Part shown: positions 7,593 to 16,303 of the stretch, one piece after another
Layout: each line of letters opens with the position of its first letter
How positions within the stretch are numbered: the stretch's first letter is position 1
Origin: Planctomycetota bacterium
Lineage (GTDB): Bacteria; Planctomycetota; Brocadiia; SM23-32
DNA length: 39,346 nt
Direction of reading: 5' to 3'
Assembly (NCBI GenBank): GCA_021161675.1
Contig: JAGHAF010000089.1
Location: 1 to 39,346 of the forward strand
Made by a program: the position numbers and the translations under genes
The notes under the pieces: generated by a model
What the model saw: the letters and a program-made list of their open reading frames with translations, nothing else
The model's database searches: none
Told to the model about the DNA's origin: nothing

Positions 7593-8657
7593 ATGAGCTG
7601 GACCCCGTCGAAGCTAACGGTGGCGCAGGTGCTCAACTTCGCCATTGAGAAAGACGCATCCGATGTTCTTGTCACCGTCGGCACGCCGCCCGCCGTCCGC
7701 GTTAACGGGCAGATCTTCTACCTGAATTGCCCGCCGCTGGAGCCGGAACACAGCCAGAAGCTGATATACAACATTCTGACGGACGAGCAGATCGCCCGTT
7801 TCGAAAGCGAAAAGGAACTGGACTTCTCGGTCACGCTCGGCGAGCGGCACAGGTTCCGCGGGAACTGCTACTGGCAGCGAGACAGCGTCGCTGCCGCCTT
7901 CAGGCTGATACCCGTCGAGATACCGGACCTCGACGCGCTGGGCGTGCCGGAGATCATACACCATCTGGCGCTTCGCCCACAGGGGTTGCTTCTGATAACC
8001 GGGCCGACGGGGCACGGCAAGTCAACCACGCAGGCAAGCCTGATCGACATCATCAACTCCGAGAAGGCTGTCCACATCATCACGATCGAGGACCCGATCG
8101 AATTCCTCCACGCCAGCAAGAAGTCCGTGGTGGATCAGCGCGAGGTCGGCACGGACACGCTCAGCTTTGCAGAGGCGCTTCGGCACGTGTTGCGCCAGGA
8201 CCCGGACGTTATCCTGGTGGGCGAGATGCGGGACCCGGAAACCGTGTCCACCGCGCTGACCGCCGCCGAAACCGGCCACCTGGTCATCGCCACCCTCCAC
8301 ACCAACGACGCGGCGCAGACGATTCACCGGATAATAGACACGTTCCCCCCCTCCCAGCAGAGCCAGGTCCGATCCCAGCTCTCGTTCTGCCTGCTGGCGG
8401 TTTTGAGCCAGAGGCTGCTGTCCCGCAAGGGCGGGGGGCGCCGCGTGCTCGCCACGGAGCTTATGCTCAACAATGCCGCCATTGCCAACCTGATTCGCGA
8501 CGATCGGGTGGAACAGCTCTACGGGGTCATGGAGACACAGTCGAAGGCCGGCATGTACACCATGGACGCCAGCCTGAAGAAGCTCTACCTGGAGGGCCTG
8601 ATAGAGCGCGACGAGGCCAGGAGGCGCATGAGGGACCCTCAGTTGCTCGATCGTTAA
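7593..8657 (+). CDS. pilT: PilT-family type IV pilus retraction ATPase
   Basis: GPTGHGKSTT Walker A, IITIEDPIEFLH, HVLRQDPDVILVGEMRDPETVSTALTAAETGHLVIATLHTN. Confidence 0.95.
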   Translation: MSWTPSKLTVAQVLNFAIEKDASDVLVTVGTPPAVRVNGQIFYLNCPPLEPEHSQKLIYNILTDEQIARFESEKELDFSVTLGERHRFRGNCYWQRDSVAAAFRLIPVEIPDLDALGVPEIIHHLALRPQGLLLITGPTGHGKSTTQASLIDIINSEKAVHIITIEDPIEFLHASKKSVVDQREVGTDTLSFAEALRHVLRQDPDVILVGEMRDPETVSTALTAAETGHLVIATLHTNDAAQTIHRIIDTFPPSQQSQVRSQLSFCLLAVLSQRLLSRKGGGRRVLATELMLNNAAIANLIRDDRVEQLYGVMETQSKAGMYTMDASLKKLYLEGLIERDEARRRMRDPQLLDR

Positions 8658-8680
8658 GAGGGAGGACGCGCACAACGTGA

Positions 8681-8760
8681 GAGGCATGAATCAGGAGACA
8701 GCAACGGATCCTTCTTCCTGAGCTCCGGCTCTTGCCCCCTGGCTCCTGACCACTGTTCTC
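8681..8760. repeat. Degenerate heptad-repeat tract (copy B)
   Basis: TTCTTCC TGAGCTC CGGCTCT TGCCCCC TGGCTCC TGACCAC TGTTCTC. AATCAGGAGACAG shares its core with AATCAGGAGGCAG near 3201. Confidence 0.5.
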
Positions 8761-8776
8761 ATTGAGCATTGCCGCC

Positions 8777-9508
8777 ATGCGTGAAATACTCCTATTTCCG
8801 CTGTACCATCCGTTCGTAACGCTCTGCGTGTACGGCGTCGCCGCGGGCGTCTTGTTTGCCCGTTTCGGCCGCTTTGCGGACCATCCGCTGTTCCAATGGG
8901 CCTACGTCATGGGATACCTCATGCTGACGCTGCTTTTCGCAAATTCACGTGGGAAGAGCCTTGACATGGGCGGTGGCTACGGCGCAGCCTTCGCGGGTCC
9001 CATCATCGTTGTGGCCGGCATCTTTATCGGTTTCCTTTTCAATTTGCTTGCGCTGCAGCACTGCGCGGGAAACGCTATAGGCGCCATCGGGCGCTTCGCT
9101 TTGAGCCTCAACCAGGTCATCTGGCGCAAGAGCTACGACAAGGCCGAGGGCGCTGAGGTCCGGGGCGACTTCGAAACCGCCATCGCACTCTATGGAGATG
9201 AGATCGAGAAAGACCCCGAAGACGGCGAGGCCCGACGCCGTCTCGCGGAGGTCCTGTTGAAGAACGAACAGCCGCGCGAAGCCGCCGCCCAGCTTGAGGA
9301 ACTACTGAATCGTTCTTCCGGCGGACAATGGTGCAAGACGGCCTTCCGGCTGGCCGAAGTCCAACAGGATGACCTTGCACGGCCCGAAAGCGCCGCAGAG
9401 CTGTACCGTAGAATCGCAGAAGAATATCCCGACGACGAAATGGCCGCCTACGCGCAGTCCCGCCTGCGGATCATACAGGGCGAGCGACAAGGAGTCGAAG
9501 ATGACTGA
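8777..9508 (+). CDS. Membrane protein with C-terminal TPR-like repeats
   Basis: Hydrophobic N-terminus (LFPLYHPFVTLCVYGVAAGVLFARFG...) then ETAIALYGDEIEKDPEDGEARRRLAEVLLKN... Located between two pilT genes. Confidence 0.75.
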   Translation: MREILLFPLYHPFVTLCVYGVAAGVLFARFGRFADHPLFQWAYVMGYLMLTLLFANSRGKSLDMGGGYGAAFAGPIIVVAGIFIGFLFNLLALQHCAGNAIGAIGRFALSLNQVIWRKSYDKAEGAEVRGDFETAIALYGDEIEKDPEDGEARRRLAEVLLKNEQPREAAAQLEELLNRSSGGQWCKTAFRLAEVQQDDLARPESAAELYRRIAEEYPDDEMAAYAQSRLRIIQGERQGVEDD

Positions 9509-10613
9509 TTGCGCCGACGCTGAATCCACCAACGCCCACAGCAAGCAATGGCTGGATGCGCTGCTTGCGCGGGCGGTCCAGAGGAAGGCGTCCGACCTGT
9601 TCCTGAAAACGGACGCTCCGCCCAGCGTGAGGGTGGACGGCCGGGTCCGTTTCATCAAGGACGATCCGGTCGGCGCCCGTCAGATGGAGCGGATCGCCGA
9701 AGCGATGCTGGGTTCCCGCATGGACGAACTGAGAGAGATGGGAGACGTGGACTTGGCTTACCAACTGGAGGGGGTGGGGCGGTTCCGAGTGAACGTATTC
9801 CGACAGAGCGAGAAGATCAGCGCCGCCTTCCGTTACATCCCAATGGAGATTCCCACATTTGAGGAACTGAATCTGCCGCGGGAGCAGCTCGAGCATCTAT
9901 CCTCCCAACGAAGTGGGATCGTCCTGGTGACGGGGGTGACCGGTTCGGGCAAGTCCACCACCCTCGCCTCCATGGTGCAGTTCATGAATCGGCATTACGG
10001 GCGACACATCATCACAATCGAGGACCCCATCGAGTTCGTCCACGGGGACGGCAAATGCCTGATAGAGCAGCGCGAAGTCGGAATAGACACTCCCTCCTTC
10101 GAACGGGCGCTCAGGCACGTGGTCCGGCAGAGCCCGGACGTAATCCTGATCGGCGAGATGAGAGACAGGGAAACGATTGAGACAGCCATCAACGCCGCGG
10201 AGATCGGCCACCTGGTCCTGAGCACCCTTCACACCGACACGGCCAGGCAGGCGCTGGCGCGCATGGTCAGCTATTTCCCCCCTTACCGGCACGAGCTGAT
10301 CCGCACGCAGCTTTCCTCCACCGTCCAGGGAATTCTGTCCCAGAAACTGCTGTTGCGCGCCGACGTCGAGGGTCGCCTCCCCGCCGTGGAGATCATGATG
10401 CGCTCCCCAATCATCTGCGAGCTGATCCAGAAGAACCAGATTGATAAGCTGCGAGCGGCCATGCGGGAGGACACCTTCTACGGCAGCCAGACCTACAATG
10501 AGGTGCTCAAGGAACTCTATGAGTCCGGCAAAGTGGAGTTGGAGCAGGCGCTGGCGGCGTCGGACCGGCCGCAGGAGATGAAAAACGAACTCCACGGGCT
10601 GAGCATGAGGTAG
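9501..10613 (+). CDS. pilT: PilT-family ATPase, second paralog
   Basis: GVTGSGKSTT Walker A, IITIEDPIEFVHG, HVVRQSPDVILIGEMRDRETIETAINAAEIGHLVLSTLHTD. ATG overlaps the upstream stop, so the tracked start at 9369 is too far upstream. Confidence 0.93.
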   Translation: MTDCADAESTNAHSKQWLDALLARAVQRKASDLFLKTDAPPSVRVDGRVRFIKDDPVGARQMERIAEAMLGSRMDELREMGDVDLAYQLEGVGRFRVNVFRQSEKISAAFRYIPMEIPTFEELNLPREQLEHLSSQRSGIVLVTGVTGSGKSTTLASMVQFMNRHYGRHIITIEDPIEFVHGDGKCLIEQREVGIDTPSFERALRHVVRQSPDVILIGEMRDRETIETAINAAEIGHLVLSTLHTDTARQALARMVSYFPPYRHELIRTQLSSTVQGILSQKLLLRADVEGRLPAVEIMMRSPIICELIQKNQIDKLRAAMREDTFYGSQTYNEVLKELYESGKVELEQALAASDRPQEMKNELHGLSMR

Positions 10614-10645
10614 AGAACAGAAGGTAGAAGGATAAAGGATGAAAT
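10611..10645 (+). repeat. Heptad-repeat tract (copy C) at the 3' end of the second pilT
   Basis: AGGTAGA GAACAGA AGGTAGA AGGATAA AGGATGA. Confidence 0.7.
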
Positions 10646-10685
10646 GTTACGGCTTAATGTTAATGTCTTTACGGAGGGATGAAGC

Positions 10686-12032
10686 ATGACTGACGTGAAG
10701 ATCGCTATCGTCGGCGCCGGCAGCGCCAGCTTCGGCCCCGGCACAGTGCGCGACGTGCTGCTGAGCGAGCCGCTGAAAGAGCGCTCGGTGGAATTGGCGC
10801 TGATGGACATTGCGGATGAATCCCTGGAGCGCGCCGTCGAGTTCGCGCGCTGGCTCAAAGAAAAGCTCGGCCATGACGCGCAGATCAGCGCGACGACGGA
10901 TCTGCGCACGGCGCTGGACGGGGCGGACTACGTCGTCGCGGCCATCGAGGTGAAGCGCGCCCTCTACTGGTCAATGGACTTCCACGTCCCCCGCTGGTAC
11001 GGTTCCAGCCAGGTCTACGGGGAGAACGGCGGCCCCGGCGGTATCTTCCACGCCCTGCGCAACATGGGACCGATGGTCCGGATCGCCAAGACGATGGAAG
11101 ATGTCTGCCCGCAGGGAGTGCTGTTGAATTACACTAACCCCGAGAGCAAGCTCTGCGAGGCCATCACCCGCCTGAGCGGCATCAAGGCGGTCGGGCTCTG
11201 CCACGGCATACACGAGGGCATCAGCCATGCGGCCCGTGTGCTCGGCATGGAGAGCGAAGAGCTGGAGGTGAAGGCCTGCGGCATCAACCACTTCACCTGG
11301 TTCCAGGAGATCAAGGACAAGCGAACGGGCGAAGACCTCTACCCGCGCCTGCGCCAGAGAGACCGTGAGGGCGATCTGCTGTCGGACTGGCACAACATCG
11401 GCATGGATCGCATCCTGCTGAGGCGATTCGGCCTATGGCCGTCCCCCGCCCCCAACCATTACGGGGAGTACGTCCGGTGGGCCAGCGAGTTCGTATGCGC
11501 CGAGGTGCAATACTTCTACGACCCGGCGGACGGCCATCCGTGGGAAACCGGGAACATCCCGCACTTCATTTACTCCCTCGGCGGGGAGCCGACGAACTGT
11601 CCGTTGGAAGGCCCGACGCAGAAACCCTCTTCCCCCAAAGAAGCCCCGATGAAGCCGACCGGGGAACTCGGCGTGCCCATCATGGAAGCGCTGACCTGCG
11701 GCGAGAAGCGGCGCCTGCCGGCGATCAACGTCCCGAATCAAGGCACGATCCCCAACTTGCCCGAGGACATGGTGGTTGAGGCGCCGGCCGAGGCCGACGC
11801 TGACGGACTGCGCACCGTGCCGTGCGAGCCGCTGCCCGAGGGCATCGCCGCCCTGCTCCGCGTGCAGGGCAGCATCCACAAGCTGCTCGTGGAGGCGTTC
11901 GCCGAGAAGTCGCGCGATAAGCTCATCCAGGCCGTGCTGCTCGACCCGACAATAGACTCATATCGCAACGCCATCGCGATGGTGGACGAGATGCTGCGGC
12001 TCCAGGCAGACATCCTGCCCGAGTTGAGTTGA
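10686..12032 (+). CDS. Glycoside hydrolase family 4 (alpha-galactosidase/alpha-glucosidase type, NAD-dependent)
   Basis: KIAIVGAGSASFGPG..., GLCHGIHEG, CGINHFTWF; GH4 cofactor and metal-binding motifs. Confidence 0.93.
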   Translation: MTDVKIAIVGAGSASFGPGTVRDVLLSEPLKERSVELALMDIADESLERAVEFARWLKEKLGHDAQISATTDLRTALDGADYVVAAIEVKRALYWSMDFHVPRWYGSSQVYGENGGPGGIFHALRNMGPMVRIAKTMEDVCPQGVLLNYTNPESKLCEAITRLSGIKAVGLCHGIHEGISHAARVLGMESEELEVKACGINHFTWFQEIKDKRTGEDLYPRLRQRDREGDLLSDWHNIGMDRILLRRFGLWPSPAPNHYGEYVRWASEFVCAEVQYFYDPADGHPWETGNIPHFIYSLGGEPTNCPLEGPTQKPSSPKEAPMKPTGELGVPIMEALTCGEKRRLPAINVPNQGTIPNLPEDMVVEAPAEADADGLRTVPCEPLPEGIAALLRVQGSIHKLLVEAFAEKSRDKLIQAVLLDPTIDSYRNAIAMVDEMLRLQADILPELS

Positions 12033-12039
12033 AGGCGAA

Positions 12040-12166
12040 GCGGCAGGCTGTAAGCATTCAGGCTGTTAGACTATTAGGTGCGGCAAGAGCGACGGCAAAA
12101 GTCTGGGCGGGAGTTTTGCTTTTGCTTTCATCCTTCATCCTTCATACCTGGCGCCTCCGGCGCCTG
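12040..12166 (-). repeat. Heptad-repeat element copy D, overlapping the 3' end of lon
   Basis: Reverse complement CAGGCGCCGGAGGCGCCAGGTATGAAGGATGAAGGATGAAAGCAAAAGCAAAACTCCCGCCCAGACTTTTGCCGTCGCTCTTGCCGCACCT...ACAGCCTG; same order of blocks as the copies at 3218 and 31100. Confidence 0.85.
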
Positions 12167-14587
12167 CCGTTCGGCCGGTTGAAGGGCGAGGGGGAATATT
12201 TCGTCCACTTTGTCGATGGCGATGAACTTTAGTTTCTTCTTCGCGTAGTCGGGCACCTTTTCCAGGTCCCTCTTGTTGTGTTCGGGCAGGATCATTGTTT
12301 TGATCCCGGCCCGGCGGGCCGCCAGGGCCTTTTCCTTTATTCCTCCCACGGGCAGCACTCTGCCGCGGAGGGTAATCTCGCCGGTCATGGCCACCTCGTG
12401 GCGGACGCGACGGCCACTGCAGAGCGACGCAAGCGCTACGGCCATCGTAACGCCGGCGGAGGGGCCGTCCTTGGGGATCGCTCCGGCGGGGACGTGGATG
12501 TGGAAGTCGTGCTCCCGGTGCACGTCAGGGGTCATTCCGAACTGATCACTATGGGCCCGCACGTATGTCAGCGCGGCCTGGGCGCTTTCTTTCATAACAT
12601 CGCCCATCATGCCGGTGAGGATGAGTTTCCCGTCCCCCGGGGTCATGGTGGCTTCTACGAAGATTATATCTCCCCCCGTGGGCGTCCAGGCCAGGCCCGC
12701 GGCGACGCCGGGTTCGTCCACTCGCCCGATCACTTCGGGGATAAACTTGGGCGGGCCCAGCAGGCGGTCAAGTTCGCTCTGCTCGATTGTCTTGCCGGGG
12801 GCCGCCTTCATGGCGATCTCTTTGGCCGCCTTGCGGCAGAGGCTGGCTATCTGGCGTTCCAGATTGCGCACGCCCGCTTCACGTGTGTATTCGTTGATCA
12901 AGGCTTTGAGCGCCTCATCTGTCATGGAGAACTGCTCCACGTCCAATCCATTGCGCTCGACCTGCTGCGGCGCCAGGTATCGCTTGGCGATCTGGAGCTT
13001 CTCCTCCTCGGTGTAGCCGAGGAACTCCAGCACTTCCATCCTGTCCCTGAGGGCTGGCGGGACCGGATCAAGGAAGTTAGCGGTGCAGATGAAGAGCACC
13101 TTTGACAGATCGAAGGGCACGTCCAGGTAATGGTCCACGTAGGTGGAGTTCTGTTCCGGGTCGAGCACTTCCAGCAGTGCGCTGGCGGGGTCTCCGCGGA
13201 AGTCCGCGCCGAGTTTGTCCACTTCGTCGAGCATGAAAACCGGATTGTTGGAGCCCGCCTTTCGGATGGAGCTGATGATGCGGCCGGGCAGGGAGCCGAT
13301 ATAAGTGCGCCGGTGGCCCCGGATCTCCGCCTCGTCTCGCACGCCGCCGAGTGAGGCGCGGATGTAGTTGCGCCCCAACGCGCGGGCTATGGATTTGCCG
13401 ATCGAGGTCTTGCCCGTTCCGGGCGGGCCGACGAAGCAGAGTATCGAACCGCTCATCTGCCCCCGGAGGCGGCAGACGGCCAGGAACTCCAGGATTCGTT
13501 CCTTGATGTCTTCCAGGCCGTAGTGGTCCTCGTCCAGGATATTGCGCGCCTCTGCCAGGTCCATGTTGTCCTTCGTGCTCTCGTTCCACGGCAGTGCGCT
13601 GATCCAATCCAGGTAGGTTCGCGCGACGCTGTATTCGGGGCTGGCCGGATTTATCCTTTCCAACCGATTCAGTTCTCGTTCGGCCTCTTTTTGCGCTTCC
13701 TCGGGCAGGTCCAGCTCCTCGATCTGGCGGCGCAGCTCCTGCTGCTCCGCCTCCTGCGGGTCCATCTCGCCCAATTCGTCCTGAATGGCCTTGAGTTGCT
13801 GGCGCAGGTAATATTCACGCTGGCCCTTGCTGATTTCATCCCGGGCTTCGCTCTGGATCTTCTGGGCGACCTCCATCAGGTCCATTTCGCGGGCCAGAAA
13901 GCGCGTCACAAGCTGCAGGCGCGCCTTCTGGTTCAGCTCCTCCAGAACCTGCTGCTTCTCGGCGATGTTTATGTTCATGTTGGCGGCGACCAGGTCGCAG
14001 AGCGGCCCGGGATCGTCAATATTGGCGACCGCCACTTTTGCAGCGTCTCCGATGCTGGGCATCGAATCCACGAGCGCGAGGAACTGCTCGCGCAAGTTGC
14101 GGAAGAGCGCCTTCACTTCCATATCCTCTACTTCTTGCTCCTCCAGGTGGGTGACGCTGGCCAGGGAGTCGGGCGCCGTCCCCGCAAACTCGTCGATTCG
14201 GGTCCGGGTCATCCCCTGCGCGAGGAAGCGCACGGAGCCGTCGGGCATCCGCAGCATCTGCAAGACAATGCACGTGGTGCCCACCGTGTAGAGATGCTCC
14301 GGGGCCGGATCATCCTTTTCCTCCACTTCCTGGCGCACGGCTACGGCCGTGAAGAGCCGATCCCCCAGCATGATCTGTTCGACCATCTTGAGGCGGTTCT
14401 CATCCTCTACGTGAAGCGGCAGGATCATAGCCGGGAAGGCCACGTTATCGGCCAGCGGCATAACCGGCAGCTTCTCGGGAAGTTCGGCGTGATCCGGCGT
14501 CTGCGGCTCCGAAACGGAGGCGCCCGCTGGGACGGATTTGCCGCCCTCAGGAAGTTCTTCAGGTTTTCGCTTATCTTTCTCGGCCAC
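12128..14587 (-). CDS. lon: ATP-dependent protease Lon
   Basis: GPPGTGKTSIGKSIARALGR, GGVRDEAEIRGHRRTYIGSLPGRI, KDGPSAGVTMAVALAS (catalytic Ser), LPVGGIKEKALAARRAG. GTG start at 14587 preceded by AAGGGGAT. Confidence 0.97.
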   Translation of the reverse strand: MAEKDKRKPEELPEGGKSVPAGASVSEPQTPDHAELPEKLPVMPLADNVAFPAMILPLHVEDENRLKMVEQIMLGDRLFTAVAVRQEVEEKDDPAPEHLYTVGTTCIVLQMLRMPDGSVRFLAQGMTRTRIDEFAGTAPDSLASVTHLEEQEVEDMEVKALFRNLREQFLALVDSMPSIGDAAKVAVANIDDPGPLCDLVAANMNINIAEKQQVLEELNQKARLQLVTRFLAREMDLMEVAQKIQSEARDEISKGQREYYLRQQLKAIQDELGEMDPQEAEQQELRRQIEELDLPEEAQKEAERELNRLERINPASPEYSVARTYLDWISALPWNESTKDNMDLAEARNILDEDHYGLEDIKERILEFLAVCRLRGQMSGSILCFVGPPGTGKTSIGKSIARALGRNYIRASLGGVRDEAEIRGHRRTYIGSLPGRIISSIRKAGSNNPVFMLDEVDKLGADFRGDPASALLEVLDPEQNSTYVDHYLDVPFDLSKVLFICTANFLDPVPPALRDRMEVLEFLGYTEEEKLQIAKRYLAPQQVERNGLDVEQFSMTDEALKALINEYTREAGVRNLERQIASLCRKAAKEIAMKAAPGKTIEQSELDRLLGPPKFIPEVIGRVDEPGVAAGLAWTPTGGDIIFVEATMTPGDGKLILTGMMGDVMKESAQAALTYVRAHSDQFGMTPDVHREHDFHIHVPAGAIPKDGPSAGVTMAVALASLCSGRRVRHEVAMTGEITLRGRVLPVGGIKEKALAARRAGIKTMILPEHNKRDLEKVPDYAKKKLKFIAIDKVDEIFPLALQPAERQAPEAPGMKDEG

Positions 14588-14618
14588 GGCTGATCCCCTT
14601 CGTAGTTCGCGCCACAGG

Positions 14619-15083
14619 TCAGAGTTCAATTCGGATAGACACGCCCACGCGCCTTGACTCGGGCGCTTTTGGCACGTAAACGTAAAGGAATCCGTCCCGG
14701 TACTCGCCGTACGCCCCCGTGGGATCGAAGGGACGATTGATAGCGATATGCCTCTCGAAGCGGCCGTTGCGTATTTCTATCTGATGGTAGGTGCGCACTT
14801 CGCCGGGATTTGCGCACTCCCGCCGTCCCCATATTGTCAGCGCCTTACCGCTGCAATTGATCTCTACGTCAGACGGGTTCACGCCGGGGATGCTCATCTT
14901 GATAACGATGTCGTCATCCGTTTCGTACACGTCGGTGGGGGGATGCCACACGTCGCGGGGGCGGTTTCGCATCCGGCGCTGCACGTCGTAGAATCCGTCA
15001 AGGAACTCATCGAAAAGGCTCCTCTCCCCCATCGGTCGCGCGCGGATCATCTGATCACTTCGTGTTTTCGCATTGGGATTCAC
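14619..15083 (-). CDS. Hsp20/alpha-crystallin family small heat shock protein
   Basis: PPTDVYETDDDIVIKMSIPGVNPSDVEINCSGKALTIWGRRE...FERHIAINRPFD...YGEYRDGFLYVYVPK. Confidence 0.93.
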   Translation of the reverse strand: MNPNAKTRSDQMIRARPMGERSLFDEFLDGFYDVQRRMRNRPRDVWHPPTDVYETDDDIVIKMSIPGVNPSDVEINCSGKALTIWGRRECANPGEVRTYHQIEIRNGRFERHIAINRPFDPTGAYGEYRDGFLYVYVPKAPESRRVGVSIRIEL

Positions 15084-15098
15084 AACCGGGCTCCCCTG

Positions 15099-16223
15099 CT
15101 AAGTTTTATGTGTGCTCGCGGTTGGTGTGCGTCGCAGCCTCTCCAGCAGTTTCTTCTGCTCGGGGGTTAGTCTCTCGGGAACGCTCACTTTCAGTCGCAC
15201 GTAATGGTCCCCTTTCCTGCCGTCCGAGGTCTGCAGACCGTGGCCGCGCAAGCGCAGCTTCTGGCCCGGCTGGCTGCCGGGCGGCACCTTCACCGTCACA
15301 GGCCCCTGAAGTGTCTGAACGTCCACCTCGGCGCCAAGCGCGGCGTCAATCATGTCTACGTTCGCCTCACTGTAAATGTCCCGGCCTTTCCTTTCAAAGT
15401 CCGGGTGCGATTCGACGCGGACCTCCAGGAGCAGGTCGCCCGCTCCTGCTCCGCCCCTGCCCGGTTCGCCAAGGCCGGAAAGGCGCAGTTTCTGGCCGTC
15501 CTGGACGCCCTGCGGGATATGCACTTCGATCCGAGTGGCCTCTGTGACGACGCCGGCCCCCCGGCAGTTCGGGCAGGGCTTCTGAATAATCTTGCCGCGT
15601 CCAAAACACGCCGGACAGGGCCTGGCCACGCTGAATCCGCCCTGGCCCGACAGTATCTGACCGCTGCCGCCGCACTGGGGACAGGTTTCCACCTTGCTAT
15701 CCCGCGCGGCGCCGCTTCCCCCGCAAGCCGGGCAGCCCTTCTCGCGGGGGACCTTCACCTCGACACTGCCTCCCCGCACAGCCGTTTCAAAGGGGATAGT
15801 GATGGCGCTGCTGATGTCCCGGCCGCCGCGGCGAGCAGCCTGGCTGGCGCCGGCCCTGCCGCCGGCGCCGAAGATATTGCTGAACATCTCGCCCAGGCCG
15901 CCCAGGTTTTCGAAACGGATGTCTTGCCCGGATTGCCAGCCCGCCTTGCCGCCGCCGAAGACGCCTTCCCACCCTTCGAAACCCTCGAATCTGCCCCCTC
16001 TCATGCCGGCCTGCCGGAGTTGATCGTACTGTTTTCGCTTCTTGGGATCCCCCAGCACGCCATACGCGTCGGCGATCTTCTTGAATTTTTCTTCCGCGGA
16101 CTTGCTGCCGCCGTGGCGGTCGGGATGATATTTCTTCGCAAGCCGCCGATACGCCTTCCTTATCTCCTCCTGGGAGGCGTCCGGGGATACTGCGAGCGCT
16201 TCATAGTAATCTGAGTCCGCCAT
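15099..16223 (-). CDS. dnaJ: Molecular chaperone DnaJ (type I, with J domain and four zinc-finger repeats)
   Basis: DYYEALAVSPDASQEEIRKAYRRLAKKYHPDRH; CPACGGSG, CPQCGGSG, CPACFGRG, CPNCRGAG. Confidence 0.95.
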   Translation of the reverse strand: MADSDYYEALAVSPDASQEEIRKAYRRLAKKYHPDRHGGSKSAEEKFKKIADAYGVLGDPKKRKQYDQLRQAGMRGGRFEGFEGWEGVFGGGKAGWQSGQDIRFENLGGLGEMFSNIFGAGGRAGASQAARRGGRDISSAITIPFETAVRGGSVEVKVPREKGCPACGGSGAARDSKVETCPQCGGSGQILSGQGGFSVARPCPACFGRGKIIQKPCPNCRGAGVVTEATRIEVHIPQGVQDGQKLRLSGLGEPGRGGAGAGDLLLEVRVESHPDFERKGRDIYSEANVDMIDAALGAEVDVQTLQGPVTVKVPPGSQPGQKLRLRGHGLQTSDGRKGDHYVRLKVSVPERLTPEQKKLLERLRRTPTASTHKT

Positions 16224-16230
16224 TTGAGTT

Positions 16231-16270
16231 TGCCCTTTTCGCCCTCTCCGTGCTCCGTGTCTCAGCGCTC
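16231..16270 (-). repeat. Short heptad tract in the dnaJ 5' leader
   Basis: Minus strand GACACGG AGCACGG AGAGGGC GAAAAGG GCAAACT. Confidence 0.45.
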
Positions 16271-16303
16271 AGAAGTGTCTGGACGGATAGCTTTGCGATA
16301 CTT

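Noticed and set aside
16224-16300. CIRCE-type heat-shock operator upstream of dnaJ
   Set aside because: No TTAGCACTC-N9-GAGTGCTAA-like inverted repeat found; only a short heptad tract.
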